Below, one piece after another: positions 11,098-20,189 of a stretch of DNA of 64,000 nucleotides. This stretch comes from Arthrobacter sp. C9C5. Its GTDB lineage: Bacteria; Actinomycetota; Actinomycetes; Actinomycetales; Micrococcaceae. The notes under the pieces are model-generated. The model saw only the letters and a program-made list of their open reading frames with translations. It searched no databases and was not told where the DNA came from. The position numbers and the translations under genes were made by a program. Every line of letters begins with the position of its first letter. Positions within the stretch are counted from its first letter, which is position 1. Where the stretch lies: NCBI RefSeq assembly GCF_013359735.1, contig NZ_JABFMX010000013.1, forward strand, positions 62,001 through 126,000, written 5' to 3'.

Positions 11098-12519
11098 TCA
11101 GGAATTGCGCTGCTGCTGCTTGATCCGGTTGGTCAGTTCGGTCACCTGGTTGTAGATCACGCGGCGCTCCGCCATCAGTTCGCGGATCTTCCGGTCGGCG
11201 TGGATGACCGTGGTGTGGTCGCGGCCGCCGAGCTCCTGGCCGATCTTGGGTAGCGACATGTCGGTGAGCTCCCGGCACAGGTACATCGCGATCTGCCGCG
11301 CGGTGACCAAGGTCCGCGTGCGGGACTTGCTGCAGAGTTCTTCCATGCTGAGCTTGAAGTAGTCGGCCGTCTGGGTGAGGATCTGCGCGGAGGTGATCTC
11401 CTGGGCGCCGTCGTCGGTGATCAGGTCCTTGAGAACCATTTCGGCCAGGGCCACATCGACCGGCTGGCGGTTCAGGCTCGCGAACGCCGTGACCCGGATC
11501 AGCGCACCCTCGAGTTCGCGGATGTTGCTGGAGATTTTCGAAGCGATGTACTCCAGGGCGTCGTCCGGGGCGGAAAGGCCTTCGCTCAGGGCCTTCTTGC
11601 GGAGGATCGCGATGCGGGTTTCCAGTTCCGGCGGCTGGATGTCGGTGAGCAGGCCCCACTCGAAGCGGGACTTCATGCGGTCTTCGAAGCCGGCGAGCAG
11701 CTTGGGCGGCTGGTCGGAGGTGATGACAACCTGCTTGTTGTTGTTGTGCAGGGCGTTGAAGGTGTGGAAGAACTCCTCCAGGGTCCGGTCCTTGCCGGCC
11801 AGGAACTGGATGTCATCAATCAGCAGGACGTCCACGTTGCGGTAGGTGGTCTTGAAGCTGGTGCCTTCATCGTCGCGGATGGAGTTGATGAAGTCGTTCG
11901 TGAATTCCTCGGAGTTCACGTAGCGGACCCGGATGCCGCTGTAGAGCCGGCGGGCGTAGTGGCCGATCGCGTGCAGCAGGTGGGTTTTGCCCAGACCCGA
12001 GTCCCCGTAGATGAACAGCGGGTTGTACGCCTTGGCAGGCGCTTCGGCGACGGCGACGGCGGCCGCATGGGCAAAGCGGTTGGAGGAACCGATCACGAAC
12101 GTGTCGAAGACATACTTCGGATTCAGCCGGCCGAATTCGTGGGAAGTGCTCGGCAGCATTGGCTGCGGCTTCAGTTCCACCATGGGGTCGGCGACCAGGG
12201 ACAGTTCGGCGGTTGGTTCCGGCTCGACATGGAGCGGCACCAGATCGGTGTCGACGTCGATCGCGCAGCGGATTTCGTCGGAAAAGACATCCCGCAGGGC
12301 GTCATCGAGGGCTTCCTTGACCTGGGTCTGGAGCACCTCGCGGGTGAGTTCGTTGGGTACGGCGACCAGCAGGGTGGAACCGATCAGCCCCTGGGCCTGG
12401 GCGAGGATCACGAAGCCACGCTGCCGGGGGGTGACCCGGTGGTCGTTCTCAAGAAGGCTGACAACCCGCCGCCAGGAACTTCCGACGGTGTTCGCGTGGT
12501 TGGCTTCGTCTACCGTCAT
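11098..12519 (-). CDS. dnaA: Chromosomal replication initiator DnaA
   Basis: A 473-residue AAA+ initiator that binds DnaA boxes and melts oriC. Domain I (residues 1-90) is followed by a short linker. The AAA+ domain opens at NPKYVFDTFVIGSSNRFAHAA, with Walker A GDSGLGKTH (residues 172-180) and Walker B LLIDDIQFLAGK. Domain IV ends with the DNA-binding signature GGRDHTTVIHADRKI. I prefer the ATG at 12519 over the adjoining TTG; GAGGA lies about 8 nt upstream. The linker domain II is short compared with Streptomyces. DnaA boxes flank the gene on both sides, so autoregulation is likely. Confidence 0.98.
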   Translation of the reverse strand: MTVDEANHANTVGSSWRRVVSLLENDHRVTPRQRGFVILAQAQGLIGSTLLVAVPNELTREVLQTQVKEALDDALRDVFSDEIRCAIDVDTDLVPLHVEPEPTAELSLVADPMVELKPQPMLPSTSHEFGRLNPKYVFDTFVIGSSNRFAHAAAVAVAEAPAKAYNPLFIYGDSGLGKTHLLHAIGHYARRLYSGIRVRYVNSEEFTNDFINSIRDDEGTSFKTTYRNVDVLLIDDIQFLAGKDRTLEEFFHTFNALHNNNKQVVITSDQPPKLLAGFEDRMKSRFEWGLLTDIQPPELETRIAILRKKALSEGLSAPDDALEYIASKISSNIRELEGALIRVTAFASLNRQPVDVALAEMVLKDLITDDGAQEITSAQILTQTADYFKLSMEELCSKSRTRTLVTARQIAMYLCRELTDMSLPKIGQELGGRDHTTVIHADRKIRELMAERRVIYNQVTELTNRIKQQQRNS

Positions 12520-12985
12520 CAATCAGTTCCTCAAACCTTGCTTGCCTGCGTTACCTGCAGCCACGAGGCCCGAACCAGACTGCTGGCCCCGGCTTAATCC
12601 ACAGGGTTGTGCACAGTCCGTGGATAATCGGCTACTGGGACACTCTAGGGGATGAAAAGACCAGAAGATAGCTGGGATCAGCCCTGTGGATAATTACACG
12701 GGTGTGGTTCCAAATGCAGGGGCGTGACCCACTTCATCCACAGGCTGGCGGCCGGGTTAACCACAGCTGGGGACAGGCGGCTGAACACCTCCCGGTTTGA
12801 CTCTGGGGGCGCTTTTCCCCTAACGTTGTGAAGTCCTTTGTGTCCGCTTTTCGCCTCATTGAATCTCTCCCCGACGCCTGCGTCTTGCGAGTCGAGGGTG
12901 GCGGCACATACAAAACTTAGCGTCGGCCAGTTCTTCCCCTTTTTTGATCGGGTGGGCGCACCTTTGATCCACTGGAGTAACTAAC
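12520..12985. other. oriC-proximal dnaA-rpmH intergenic region with DnaA boxes
   Basis: This is the divergent promoter region for dnaA and rpmH, with a second group of boxes. There is a perfect TTATCCACA on the minus strand at 12685-12693. One-mismatch sites are TAATCCACA (12595-12603), TTGTGCACA (12607-12615), the minus-strand site at 12619-12627 and TCATCCACA (12734-12742). These probably serve dnaA autoregulation and may be part of a bipartite origin. No gene is seen. Confidence 0.75.
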
Positions 12986-13123
12986 GTGAGCAAGCGGACT
13001 TTTCAGCCGAATAACCGCCGTCGAGCCAAGAAGCACGGCTTCCGCCTTCGTATGCGTACCCGTGCCGGCCGTGCCATCCTGGCAGCCCGTCGTGGCAAGG
13101 GCCGCACCGAGCTGTCGGCCTAA
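12986..13123 (+). CDS. rpmH: 50S ribosomal protein L34
   Basis: The 45-residue, highly basic protein starts with [23 protein letters not shown], and ends in [18 protein letters not shown], which is the complete bL34 pattern. GGAG lies about 10 nt upstream. It binds 23S rRNA in the large subunit. It heads the plus-strand unit rpmH-rnpA-yidD-yidC-jag-rsmG, transcribed divergently from dnaA. Confidence 0.97.
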   Translation: MSKRTFQPNNRRRAKKHGFRLRMRTRAGRAILAARRGKGRTELSA

Positions 13124-13164
13124 ATAACTGACTCGTCGGTCACCATCCCTATGCGAGTTGAACG

Positions 13165-13575
13165 GTGCTAGCCACCCGGAACCGTCTGAGGACCCCTACC
13201 GATTTTTCAACAACTGTACGTTCCGGCGTCCGTAATGGACGCCGGAACTTAGTGTTATATACGGCAGCTCTCGCTGCCGATGAACCAAGCCGGATCGGTT
13301 TCATCGTTTCCAAGAGTGTTGGGAACGCTGTTGTCAGGAACCTCGTTAAGAGGAGACTAAGAGAAGCCGGCGCCTTGTCGCTGCAGAAATATCCCAGCGG
13401 GTTCGCTATCGTGGTCCGGGCACTGCCTGCCTCGGCGGCCGCCGGCTGGGATGATCTGTGCAGCGACTATGACGCCGCTTTGGAGACGACCATGAAACGG
13501 TTGGGCAGCCGCCTTCCACAGGCCGCTTCTACAGTTTCTTACGAGACAACACAGGAAGGGACCCCGCGTGCGTAA
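13165..13575 (+). CDS. rnpA: Ribonuclease P protein component
   Basis: Protein cofactor of RNase P, which matures tRNA 5' ends. The 136-residue protein starts with GTG. It begins MLATRNRLRTPTDFSTTVRS and has the RNR signature region GNAVVRNLVKRRLREA at about residues 54-69. It follows rpmH by 41 nt as in most bacteria, and its 3' end overlaps yidD by 8 nt. Confidence 0.95.
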   Translation: MLATRNRLRTPTDFSTTVRSGVRNGRRNLVLYTAALAADEPSRIGFIVSKSVGNAVVRNLVKRRLREAGALSLQKYPSGFAIVVRALPASAAAGWDDLCSDYDAALETTMKRLGSRLPQAASTVSYETTQEGTPRA

Positions 13576-13975
13576 CTCGACTGCCGCCGTCGTCCCTGTT
13601 TCTGAATCCCGCGTCAAAGCGGCCGCAGCCTGGCTCGGCCGGGCGGTCTGGAACCTGCCCCGCAACATCCTGATCCTGCTGCTGATGGCCTACCGCAAGG
13701 TGGTCTCGCCGCTGTACGGACAGGTTTGCCGCTTCTTCCCCAGCTGCTCGGCGTACGCGCTGGAGGCAATCACGGTGCACGGCGCCGTGAAGGGGAGCTG
13801 GCTTGCGGCCCGGCGCCTGGCGCGCTGCCACCCATGGAATTCCGGCGGAGTGGACCACGTCCCCGCCGGGCACCGGGAGTGGCCGGAGGGCCACACCCCC
13901 AGAATTGTTGTGCTGAACAACCCGGACAAGTACCTGGCTGCTCAGTCTGATGGAGAAGGCCGCTCGGCGGCCTGA
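13568..13975 (+). CDS. yidD: Membrane protein insertion efficiency factor YidD
   Basis: The 135-residue protein has the conserved YidD core LLMAYRKVVSPLYGQVCRFFPSCSAYALEAI, with paired cysteines, then HGAVKGSWLAARRLARCHPW at about residues 75-95. An amphipathic N-terminal helix would attach it to the inner membrane, where the family assists YidC-dependent insertion. It is longer than E. coli YidD (85 residues) through N- and C-terminal extensions typical of Actinobacteria. The GTG start overlaps rnpA by 8 nt. Confidence 0.92.
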   Translation: MRNSTAAVVPVSESRVKAAAAWLGRAVWNLPRNILILLLMAYRKVVSPLYGQVCRFFPSCSAYALEAITVHGAVKGSWLAARRLARCHPWNSGGVDHVPAGHREWPEGHTPRIVVLNNPDKYLAAQSDGEGRSAA

Positions 13976-13991
13976 CGAATAGGGATATCGT

Positions 13992-14966
13992 ATGGACTTC
14001 TTTGAAACAATCATGTTTCCGTTCAAGTGGCTGGTTTCCATCATCATGGTGGGCTTCCACGATGGACTGAGCGCCATCGGCCTCCCGGCCGCCAACGGCT
14101 GGACCTGGACGCTGTCCATCATCGGGCTGGTGCTGGTCATCCGCGCCGCCCTGATCCCCGTGTTCGTCAAGCAGATCAAAGCCCAGCGCGGCATGCAGCT
14201 GCTCCAGCCCGACCTGAAGAAGCTTCAGGACAAGTACAAGGGCAAGACCGACCAGCTCTCCCGCCAGGCCATGGCACAGGAACAGATGGCCATGTACAAG
14301 AAGCACGGCACCAACCCGTTCTCGGCCTGCCTGCCGATGCTGATCCAGATGCCGTTCTTCTTCGCGCTGTTCCAGGTTCTCTCGGGCATCAGCAACGCCA
14401 AGACCACCGGCAAGGGCATCGGCGCCCTCAGCCACGACCAGGTGGTGCAGTTCGACGAATCCAGCATTTTCGGCGCTCCGCTTTCTGCCTCCCTGCTGCA
14501 CGGCGGTGGCGGCAACCAGATGGCGGTCTGGATCCTCTCGATCGTGATGATCCTGGCCATGACGGCCTCGCAGTTCATCACCCAGAAGCAGATCATGGCG
14601 AAGAACATGTCCGAAGAGGCCATGGCGAGCCCGTTCATGCGCCAGCAGAAGATGATGCTGTACATCCTGCCGCTCGTCTTCGGCGTCGGCGGCATCAACT
14701 TCCCCATCGGTGTCCTGATCTACTGGACCACCACGAACCTTTGGACCATGGGCCAGCAGTTCTTTGTCATCCGCCGGATGCCGACGCCGGGATCGCCCGC
14801 CGCGAAGGCCCTCGCCGAGCGCCGTGCCGCCAAGGGACTGCCGTCCCTGCCCCTGATGGGCGCCAAGAAGGCCGACGCCGAGGCTGAAGCGGCTGCCGCT
14901 GCGGCCGCCGTCGCCGCCAAGAGCCAGCGCGTCCAGCCCCAGCGCAAGAACAGGAAGAGGAAGTAA
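13992..14966 (+). CDS. yidC: Membrane protein insertase YidC
   Basis: A 324-residue Oxa1-family insertase. It has about five membrane segments: WLVSIIMVGFHDGL, WTLSIIGLVLVIRAALIPVFV, the MLIQMPFFFALFQVL hairpin, AVWILSIVMILAMTASQFI, and YILPLVFGVGGINFPIGVLIYW. A cytoplasmic coiled loop (KAQRGMQLLQPDLKKLQDKYKGK) follows the second segment, and the tail is basic (QRVQPQRKNRKRK), which is expected to contact the ribosome. The Gram-positive short type lacks the large periplasmic domain. The stop codon overlaps the jag start (TAATG). Confidence 0.96.
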   Translation: MDFFETIMFPFKWLVSIIMVGFHDGLSAIGLPAANGWTWTLSIIGLVLVIRAALIPVFVKQIKAQRGMQLLQPDLKKLQDKYKGKTDQLSRQAMAQEQMAMYKKHGTNPFSACLPMLIQMPFFFALFQVLSGISNAKTTGKGIGALSHDQVVQFDESSIFGAPLSASLLHGGGGNQMAVWILSIVMILAMTASQFITQKQIMAKNMSEEAMASPFMRQQKMMLYILPLVFGVGGINFPIGVLIYWTTTNLWTMGQQFFVIRRMPTPGSPAAKALAERRAAKGLPSLPLMGAKKADAEAEAAAAAAAVAAKSQRVQPQRKNRKRK

Positions 14967-15589
14967 TGTCTGCCGAGAGCACCGAACACGCTATTTCCGC
15001 CGAAGCCTCCGATCAGGACACTTTCCAGGACGACGTCCAGGGAGATGTCCAGGAAGACGGCCCCCAAGAGGCCGGGAACGATTCCGAGGACGCTGCTGCC
15101 GGTTCCGGAAAGGGCACTTCGGCAAGCCGCCTGGAGGAAGAGGGCGATGTCGCCGCGGACTACCTCGAGGAGCTCCTGGACATCGCCGACATCGACGGCG
15201 ACATCGATATTGAGGTCCGAAACGGCCGCACCTACATCTCCATAGTTGCCGAGGACGACTCCTCAGGCCTGGAGAGCCTCGTTGGCCGCGACGGCGAAGT
15301 GCTCGAAGCCCTTCAGGAACTCACCCGCCTTGCGGTGCTCTCCGCCACGGAAAACCGCTCCCGCCTCGTGCTGGACATCAATGGCTACCGAGCCGACCGC
15401 GCCGGTGACCTGCAGCAGATCGCCGAAGACGCCATCGCCTCGGTCAAGGAATCTGGCAAGTCCGTCGCGCTGGCACCGATGAGCGCCTACGAGCGCAAGA
15501 TCGTGCACGACGCCGTTGCTGATCTCGGGTTCGTCAGCGAATCCGAAGGCGAAGGTGCCGACCGGCACATCGTTGTCTCCGCAGACTGA
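14966..15589 (+). CDS. Jag/KhpB-like R3H domain RNA-binding protein
   Basis: The 207-residue protein has an acidic, Glu/Asp-rich N-terminal third. A KH-like domain follows (IDIEVRNGRTYISIVAEDD and LVGRDGEVLEALQELTRLA), then a C-terminal R3H domain (MSAYERKIVHDAVADLGFVSESEGEG). It is an RNA-binding protein that is nearly always encoded downstream of yidC (Rv3920c in M. tuberculosis) and acts in RNA regulation linked to envelope growth in Firmicutes. Here the role is inferred from family only. Confidence 0.92.
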   Translation: MSAESTEHAISAEASDQDTFQDDVQGDVQEDGPQEAGNDSEDAAAGSGKGTSASRLEEEGDVAADYLEELLDIADIDGDIDIEVRNGRTYISIVAEDDSSGLESLVGRDGEVLEALQELTRLAVLSATENRSRLVLDINGYRADRAGDLQQIAEDAIASVKESGKSVALAPMSAYERKIVHDAVADLGFVSESEGEGADRHIVVSAD

Positions 15590-15606
15590 ATCCGCGGGGT
15601 AGCTTG

Positions 15607-16257
15607 ATGGTGGAAATTACCGCGGCCGAACTGAAGGCCGCAGAGTCTATTTTTGGCGACCGGCTGGAACTGGCAAAACGCTACGTTGAGCACCTTGCCA
15701 CGTCCGGCACCGAACGCGGGCTAATCGGGCCGCGCGAAGTGCCCAGGTTGTGGAGCAGGCATGTCCTCAACTGTGCCGTTATTGAACGCGAGATTGCCCA
15801 GGGAAGCCACGTTGCCGACGTCGGCAGCGGGGCCGGGCTCCCGGGTCTTTGCCTGGCCATTGCGCGGCCGGACCTGCAACTGACACTGATCGAGCCGCTG
15901 GAGCGGCGGGTGATCTGGCTGCAGGAAGTCGTCGATGACCTTGGGTTGGAGAACGTCACGGTGATGCGGACCCGTGCGGAACTGGCCGTGGGGCACGTGA
16001 ACGCCGACGTCGTCACTGCCCGGGCTGTTTCTGCCCTCTCCAACCTCGCCGGACTCACCATTCCGCTGCTCGGCGGCAAGGGCGAGGTCGTTGCCATCAA
16101 GGGGCGGAGCGCCGGCGAGGAGATTGAGAAGGCCGCCAAGGTCATCCGGAAACTCGGCGGGGTGGAGACCTCTGTTGTGGTCGTCGGCGAAGACCTCCTC
16201 GAGGAACCCACAACCGTAGTCCGAATCGTTGTGAACAAGCCTCGAAAGATTGCGTAG
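15607..16257 (+). CDS. rsmG: 16S rRNA (guanine-N7) methyltransferase RsmG
   Basis: Methylates the G527-equivalent of 16S rRNA; loss of the family enzyme gives low-level streptomycin resistance. The 216-residue protein has a Rossmann methyltransferase fold with the SAM motif VADVGSGAGLPGLCLAI at about residues 70-86, followed by LTLIEPLERRVIWL and VVTARAVSAL. I chose the ATG at 15607; a TTG immediately before it and a GTG after it are also possible. It is the last gene before parA, as in most actinobacterial origin regions. Confidence 0.95.
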   Translation: MVEITAAELKAAESIFGDRLELAKRYVEHLATSGTERGLIGPREVPRLWSRHVLNCAVIEREIAQGSHVADVGSGAGLPGLCLAIARPDLQLTLIEPLERRVIWLQEVVDDLGLENVTVMRTRAELAVGHVNADVVTARAVSALSNLAGLTIPLLGGKGEVVAIKGRSAGEEIEKAAKVIRKLGGVETSVVVVGEDLLEEPTTVVRIVVNKPRKIA

Positions 16258-16342
16258 CACCCGCCCGGTGCCATCGGTCTTGTTTGGGAAGAGGTTAGGC
16301 TAGTAACCGGCAGCAAAAGCCGAATGAGAGCGAGAGTGTCAA

Positions 16343-17410
16343 GTGAGCAGTAGCGAAGCCTCCACACAACGGATCCCCCCGTTTGTGTCCCTGGGGTCAG
16401 CGCGGGCCTTTTCCGCGCCCGCGGTCGCTCACAATATCTCCTCCAAACAAACCGGATCGGATGCAGACGTTCCTGTTGCCGCCAGCGTTTCACGTGAAAC
16501 CTCCGTCGCGTCCGTCGGCAACGTCCTGGACTCGATCGACGATTCGAGTCCGATTGCCCGCGAGCTTGCTCATGAGAACAAGCGTCGGGAACGTCTGCTG
16601 GGCCGTGAACTGCCGAAGCCGGAGAAGACCCGCATCTTCACCGTCTCCAACCAGAAGGGCGGGGTGGGTAAGACAACCACCACGGTCAACATCGCCGCTG
16701 CCTTGGCTGCCGCTGGCCTGAATGTGCTCGTGATCGACATCGATCCGCAGGGCAACGCCTCTACCGCCCTGGGTATCGAACACCACGCCGACGTCGACAG
16801 CATCTATGACGTCCTCATCAACGACGTGCCGCTGCAGGACGTCGTGGCACCGTGCCCGGACATCGACAAACTGATTTGCGCCCCGGCCACCATCCACCTG
16901 GCCGGCGCTGAGATCGAGCTCGTCAGCCTGGTCGCCCGCGAGCAGCGCCTCCGGCGGGCCATCGACGTCTACGCCAAGGAACGCGCCAAGAACGGCGAGG
17001 AACGGCTCGACTACATCTTCATCGACTGCCCGCCGAGCCTGGGACTTCTGACAGTCAACGCCTTCTGCGCGGCCGGTGAGGTCCTCATCCCGATCCAGTG
17101 CGAATACTACGCCCTTGAGGGCCTGAGCCAGCTGCTCAAGAACATCGAAATGATCCAGAAGCACCTCAACGCCGATCTGGTGGTCTCCACCATCCTGCTG
17201 ACGATGTACGACGGGCGTACCAACCTTGCCGCCCAGGTGGCAGCGGAAGTCCGTGAACACTTCCCGGAGCAGGTTCTCGGGGCTGTGGTTCCGCGGTCGG
17301 TGCGAATTTCCGAGGCGCCGAGCTATCAGCAGACCGTGATGACCTATGATCCTTCCTCCAGCGGCGCTCTTTCCTATTTGGAAGCCGCAGCGGAAATTGC
17401 TGAACGTTAG
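16343..17410 (+). CDS. parA: Chromosome partitioning ATPase ParA
   Basis: A Walker-type ATPase that moves ParB-parS complexes over the nucleoid. The 355-residue protein has a deviant Walker A KGGVGKT (residues 105-111), a Walker A' region IDIDPQGNAST, and Walker B IFIDCPPSLG. It has an approximately 95-residue N-terminal extension before the conserved TRIFTVSNQKGGVG start. The start is GTG with GAGAG upstream. A parS site (16486-16501) is embedded in the coding sequence and encodes residues about 48-53 of that extension, so the extension is partly centromere DNA. parB follows after 67 nt. Confidence 0.96.
   Translation: MSSSEASTQRIPPFVSLGSARAFSAPAVAHNISSKQTGSDADVPVAASVSRETSVASVGNVLDSIDDSSPIARELAHENKRRERLLGRELPKPEKTRIFTVSNQKGGVGKTTTTVNIAAALAAAGLNVLVIDIDPQGNASTALGIEHHADVDSIYDVLINDVPLQDVVAPCPDIDKLICAPATIHLAGAEIELVSLVAREQRLRRAIDVYAKERAKNGEERLDYIFIDCPPSLGLLTVNAFCAAGEVLIPIQCEYYALEGLSQLLKNIEMIQKHLNADLVVSTILLTMYDGRTNLAAQVAAEVREHFPEQVLGAVVPRSVRISEAPSYQQTVMTYDPSSSGALSYLEAAAEIAER
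16486..16501. other. parS: parS site 1, inside parA
   Basis: The 14-bp palindromic core GTTTCACGTGAAAC is perfect; the two outer bases are C and C instead of T and A (14/16 to TGTTTCACGTGAAACA). It encodes the ParA residues V-S-R-E-T in the N-terminal extension. Confidence 0.9.
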
Positions 17411-17477
17411 AATCTTCTCAACATTGCACTAGCCAGAGCCGGGTCAAGCCGGGCTCTTCCACTGGAGGGATTTATCC

Positions 17478-18788
17478 ATGAGCGATAAGCGACGCGGCCT
17501 TGGCCGTGGACTTGGCGCACTGATTCCAAGTTCCGCCTCGGCTAACGCCTCCGGGACCGGTTCTGCCCCGTCCCGGCCGGTGGATCTGTTTTTTCCTGAG
17601 GCCAGGAAGCGGACCCCCGACGCGGCGCTGACGGAAGAGACCACGGAAGCGACGGAAGCCCCCGCAGACAAGACGACGGCGTCTTCTTCTGCGACCGCTG
17701 CCCCTGCGACGACTGCCCTGGAGGAAACTCCCGGCACGGACGAAACTGCCGCGCCGGCTGGAAAGCCTGAGCCGGTCAAGGCCGGGACGAAGGCAGCGAC
17801 GAAGAAGCCGGCTGCCCCGGCTCAGACCGGCGGCGCGGCCGTGAAGAAGGCAGCTGCACCCAAGGACTCCACAGTCCGGAACGGCTCCCCGGACGCGGGT
17901 CCGACTGACACCAAGCCGGTGCCCGCGCCGGACGCGGTTGCCAACGACAACGGCGTTGATCTGATTGAAGTTCCCGGCGTCCGTTTCGCGGAAATCCCTG
18001 TTTCGGACATCCACCCCAACCGCAAGCAGCCGCGTTCCGTCTTCGATGAGGACGATATGGCGGAGCTGGTGCATTCTGTTCGTGAAATCGGCGTGCTCCA
18101 GCCAATTGTGGTGCGTACCTCAACCGAAGAAGGTGGCGAACCCTACGAGCTCGTCATGGGTGAGCGTCGCTGGCGTGCCGTACAGGCCGCCGGGCTGGAC
18201 ACTATTCCGGCAATCGTCCGCGACACCACTGATGATGACCTGCTTCGCGACGCTCTGCTCGAGAACCTCCACCGCAGCCAGCTGAATCCCCTGGAAGAGG
18301 CAGCTGCGTACCAGCAGCTGCTGGAGGACTTTGGGACCACCCATGAGCAGCTTGCTGACCGGATTGGCCGCTCCCGGCCCCAGGTGTCGAACACCCTCCG
18401 CCTGCTGAAGCTCCCTCCGCTTGTTCAACGCCGTGTCGGCGCCGGTGTGATTTCGGCCGGCCACGCTCGTGCCCTCCTTGCTCTTCCCGACGCCGCCGCG
18501 ATGGAGCGGCTCGCCCAAAAGATCGTGGCCGAGGGCATGTCCGTCCGCGCCACGGAAGAAGCCGTGACGCTGTACCAGAGCCCGGCAGCGCCGACGAAGA
18601 ACAATATCCCCCGTCCGGGTGCACGCCACGAGCGGCTCGACTACCTGGCTTCGTCGTTGTCCGACCGCTTGGACACCAACGTGAAGATCTCGCTGGGGGC
18701 CCGCAAGGGCCGCGTCAGCATCGAATTCGCCAGCGTCGAGGATCTGAACCGGATCATGGACGTCCTCACACCTGGTGCCCCAAGCTAA
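17478..18788 (+). CDS. parB: Chromosome partitioning protein ParB
   Basis: A CTP-dependent clamp that loads at parS and spreads along DNA. The 436-residue protein begins with the ParA-contact peptide [14 protein letters not shown], followed by a long Ala/Pro/Thr-rich disordered linker (about residues 18-160). The N-terminal CTPase domain contains [20 protein letters not shown] and the GERRWRA motif. The helix-turn-helix lies in [24 protein letters not shown], and a C-terminal dimerisation domain ends the protein. The gene ends 20 bp before a palindrome that is both a parS site and its probable terminator. Confidence 0.97.
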   Translation: MSDKRRGLGRGLGALIPSSASANASGTGSAPSRPVDLFFPEARKRTPDAALTEETTEATEAPADKTTASSSATAAPATTALEETPGTDETAAPAGKPEPVKAGTKAATKKPAAPAQTGGAAVKKAAAPKDSTVRNGSPDAGPTDTKPVPAPDAVANDNGVDLIEVPGVRFAEIPVSDIHPNRKQPRSVFDEDDMAELVHSVREIGVLQPIVVRTSTEEGGEPYELVMGERRWRAVQAAGLDTIPAIVRDTTDDDLLRDALLENLHRSQLNPLEEAAAYQQLLEDFGTTHEQLADRIGRSRPQVSNTLRLLKLPPLVQRRVGAGVISAGHARALLALPDAAAMERLAQKIVAEGMSVRATEEAVTLYQSPAAPTKNNIPRPGARHERLDYLASSLSDRLDTNVKISLGARKGRVSIEFASVEDLNRIMDVLTPGAPS

Positions 18789-18808
18789 CTCTTAGCGCAT
18801 TATCCTGG

Positions 18809-18844
18809 AGACAGGGCCTGTTTCACGTGAAACAGGCCCTGTCT
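18809..18844 (+). terminator. parS: parB terminator built on parS site 2
   Basis: A perfect 36-bp palindrome (18-bp arms 18809-18826 and 18827-18844) is followed by TTTTGTGTG. Its centre (18819-18834) is a perfect 16-bp parS, TGTTTCACGTGAAACA. As RNA it would form a long stem followed by a U-rich stretch, starting 20 bp after the parB stop. The same DNA is thus predicted to be a ParB-loading site and an intrinsic terminator. Confidence 0.85.
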
Positions 18845-18950
18845 TTTGTGTGTTGGATGCCAAAAGGTAGCTCGAAGCGCTTTCCGGCCGTGCCGCTCGC
18901 CTTACGGCTTCCGTTTCAAAAATCCGCGCGTGGCCGATCGACTCAGAAGT

Positions 18951-18970
18951 GCCCGCCAGCGCTGGCGGGC
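18951..18970. repeat. Perfect 20-bp palindrome
   Basis: The sequence GCCCGCCAGC followed by GCTGGCGGGC forms a perfect inverted repeat without a spacer, 117 bp beyond parS site 2. It does not resemble parS. It could be a protein-binding site or a cruciform; there is no T-run. Confidence 0.6.
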
Positions 18971-19315
18971 GGGCTCCGCTGGCCTCTCTGGGCCCTCCCG
19001 TGGGCCGCTGGGCCACCTGGTTCGGTTTTGAGGCGCCGCGGAGTGCTTGGGGCAGCGGCGGCGGCTCTATCGCCGTGGCAGGGCTCTGGGATGGTCTCAA
19101 TGCGCACGCCAGGGGCCGCAGTACGCAGGAACGCAGGCAGAGCGCGCGTAGGGCAGTGTCGGCAGTGTGGGCGCCTACAACGCCTGTGGACAAGGAGCAG
19201 GTGCGGTAGCCGGGCATGCCGGCCTAGAGGCTATCCCCTTTGGAACACAGCAGCGCGCCCCAGTGGCCTCAGCTGGTGGGCGTCGGAGTGCACGTTCTCA
19301 CGGCCCGGTGCGGTA

Positions 19316-19331
19316 TGTTTCACGTGAAACG
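19316..19331. other. parS: parS site 3
   Basis: TGTTTCACGTGAAACG matches the 16-bp consensus at 15 positions and has the full 14-bp palindromic core. Confidence 0.92.
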
Positions 19332-19811
19332 ACGTGGGATAAGCGAAGAACGAAGCCGCGATCCGGGCTCTCCCCGGAATGGGTTGAATGAGGCACTACG
19401 GACCAGAAAGACTCCGCCTTTCCCGTATGTGTCGGCGCTGGATCACGACGACAGCTCGTCTTCCGTCGGACGGCGGGAAGAGGTGGGCCAAGCCTAGACA
19501 GCATCGACCGCCCCAGGGCACTCGTTGGGAGCCGTTTGCGAGACTGAAACAGCTTTTCGCGAGCTCCCTTCAGCTTCCCGATAGACGCCATGGCAGGGGG
19601 CTAAACCGCAGCTGCTCGCCTATTTGGCGGGATTGCTGTTGTTCCAGTAGTCGACGCAGCCTTCGCTGGTCGGGCTGAGGGGTTTTTCCGACGCGGTTGC
19701 CGCATGCAAGTAGTAGCGTCGCACGGTCTGTCTCGCCGGCAGGCTCGCGCCCGGTGGAATCGTCACTGGGAGGACCGGTTGCTGGTCGCTTTGGCTTCAC
19801 CTATCCCCCGC

Positions 19812-19827
19812 TGTTTCACGTGAAACA
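19812..19827. other. parS: parS site 4
   Basis: Perfect match to TGTTTCACGTGAAACA. It lies 496 bp from site 3, nearly the same distance as between sites 2 and 3 (497 bp). Confidence 0.95.
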
Positions 19828-20189
19828 TGCCGAAGGTGCTGACTCCACATACCCGACGGCGCGTTCCCCTTCGCCAACGACACATTGTCGCTCGAACCAA
19901 ACCATGGAACAACGCCGATGGTGACTATCGATCAGCGCCTAGGAGATTCCGCGTTCGGAGTGGCTTAGACGTGGCGCGGCCCGAGCACAGCGGAGAGAGG
20001 TCCTCACAGCAGCGTTGGGGCGGGCGTACCGTACTCAAACGTGCTTGCACCTCCCCCTCTGTACTACCGGAACCTGTACGTCTATCACTGCCCGTCCAAT
20101 GTTGTAGCGGATGTCGAAATCCGTCGATGGGGCGCCATAGCGCGCCGGCTGCAACTTTCTGGCTGACGGCATTGGACACATTAGCCCAC

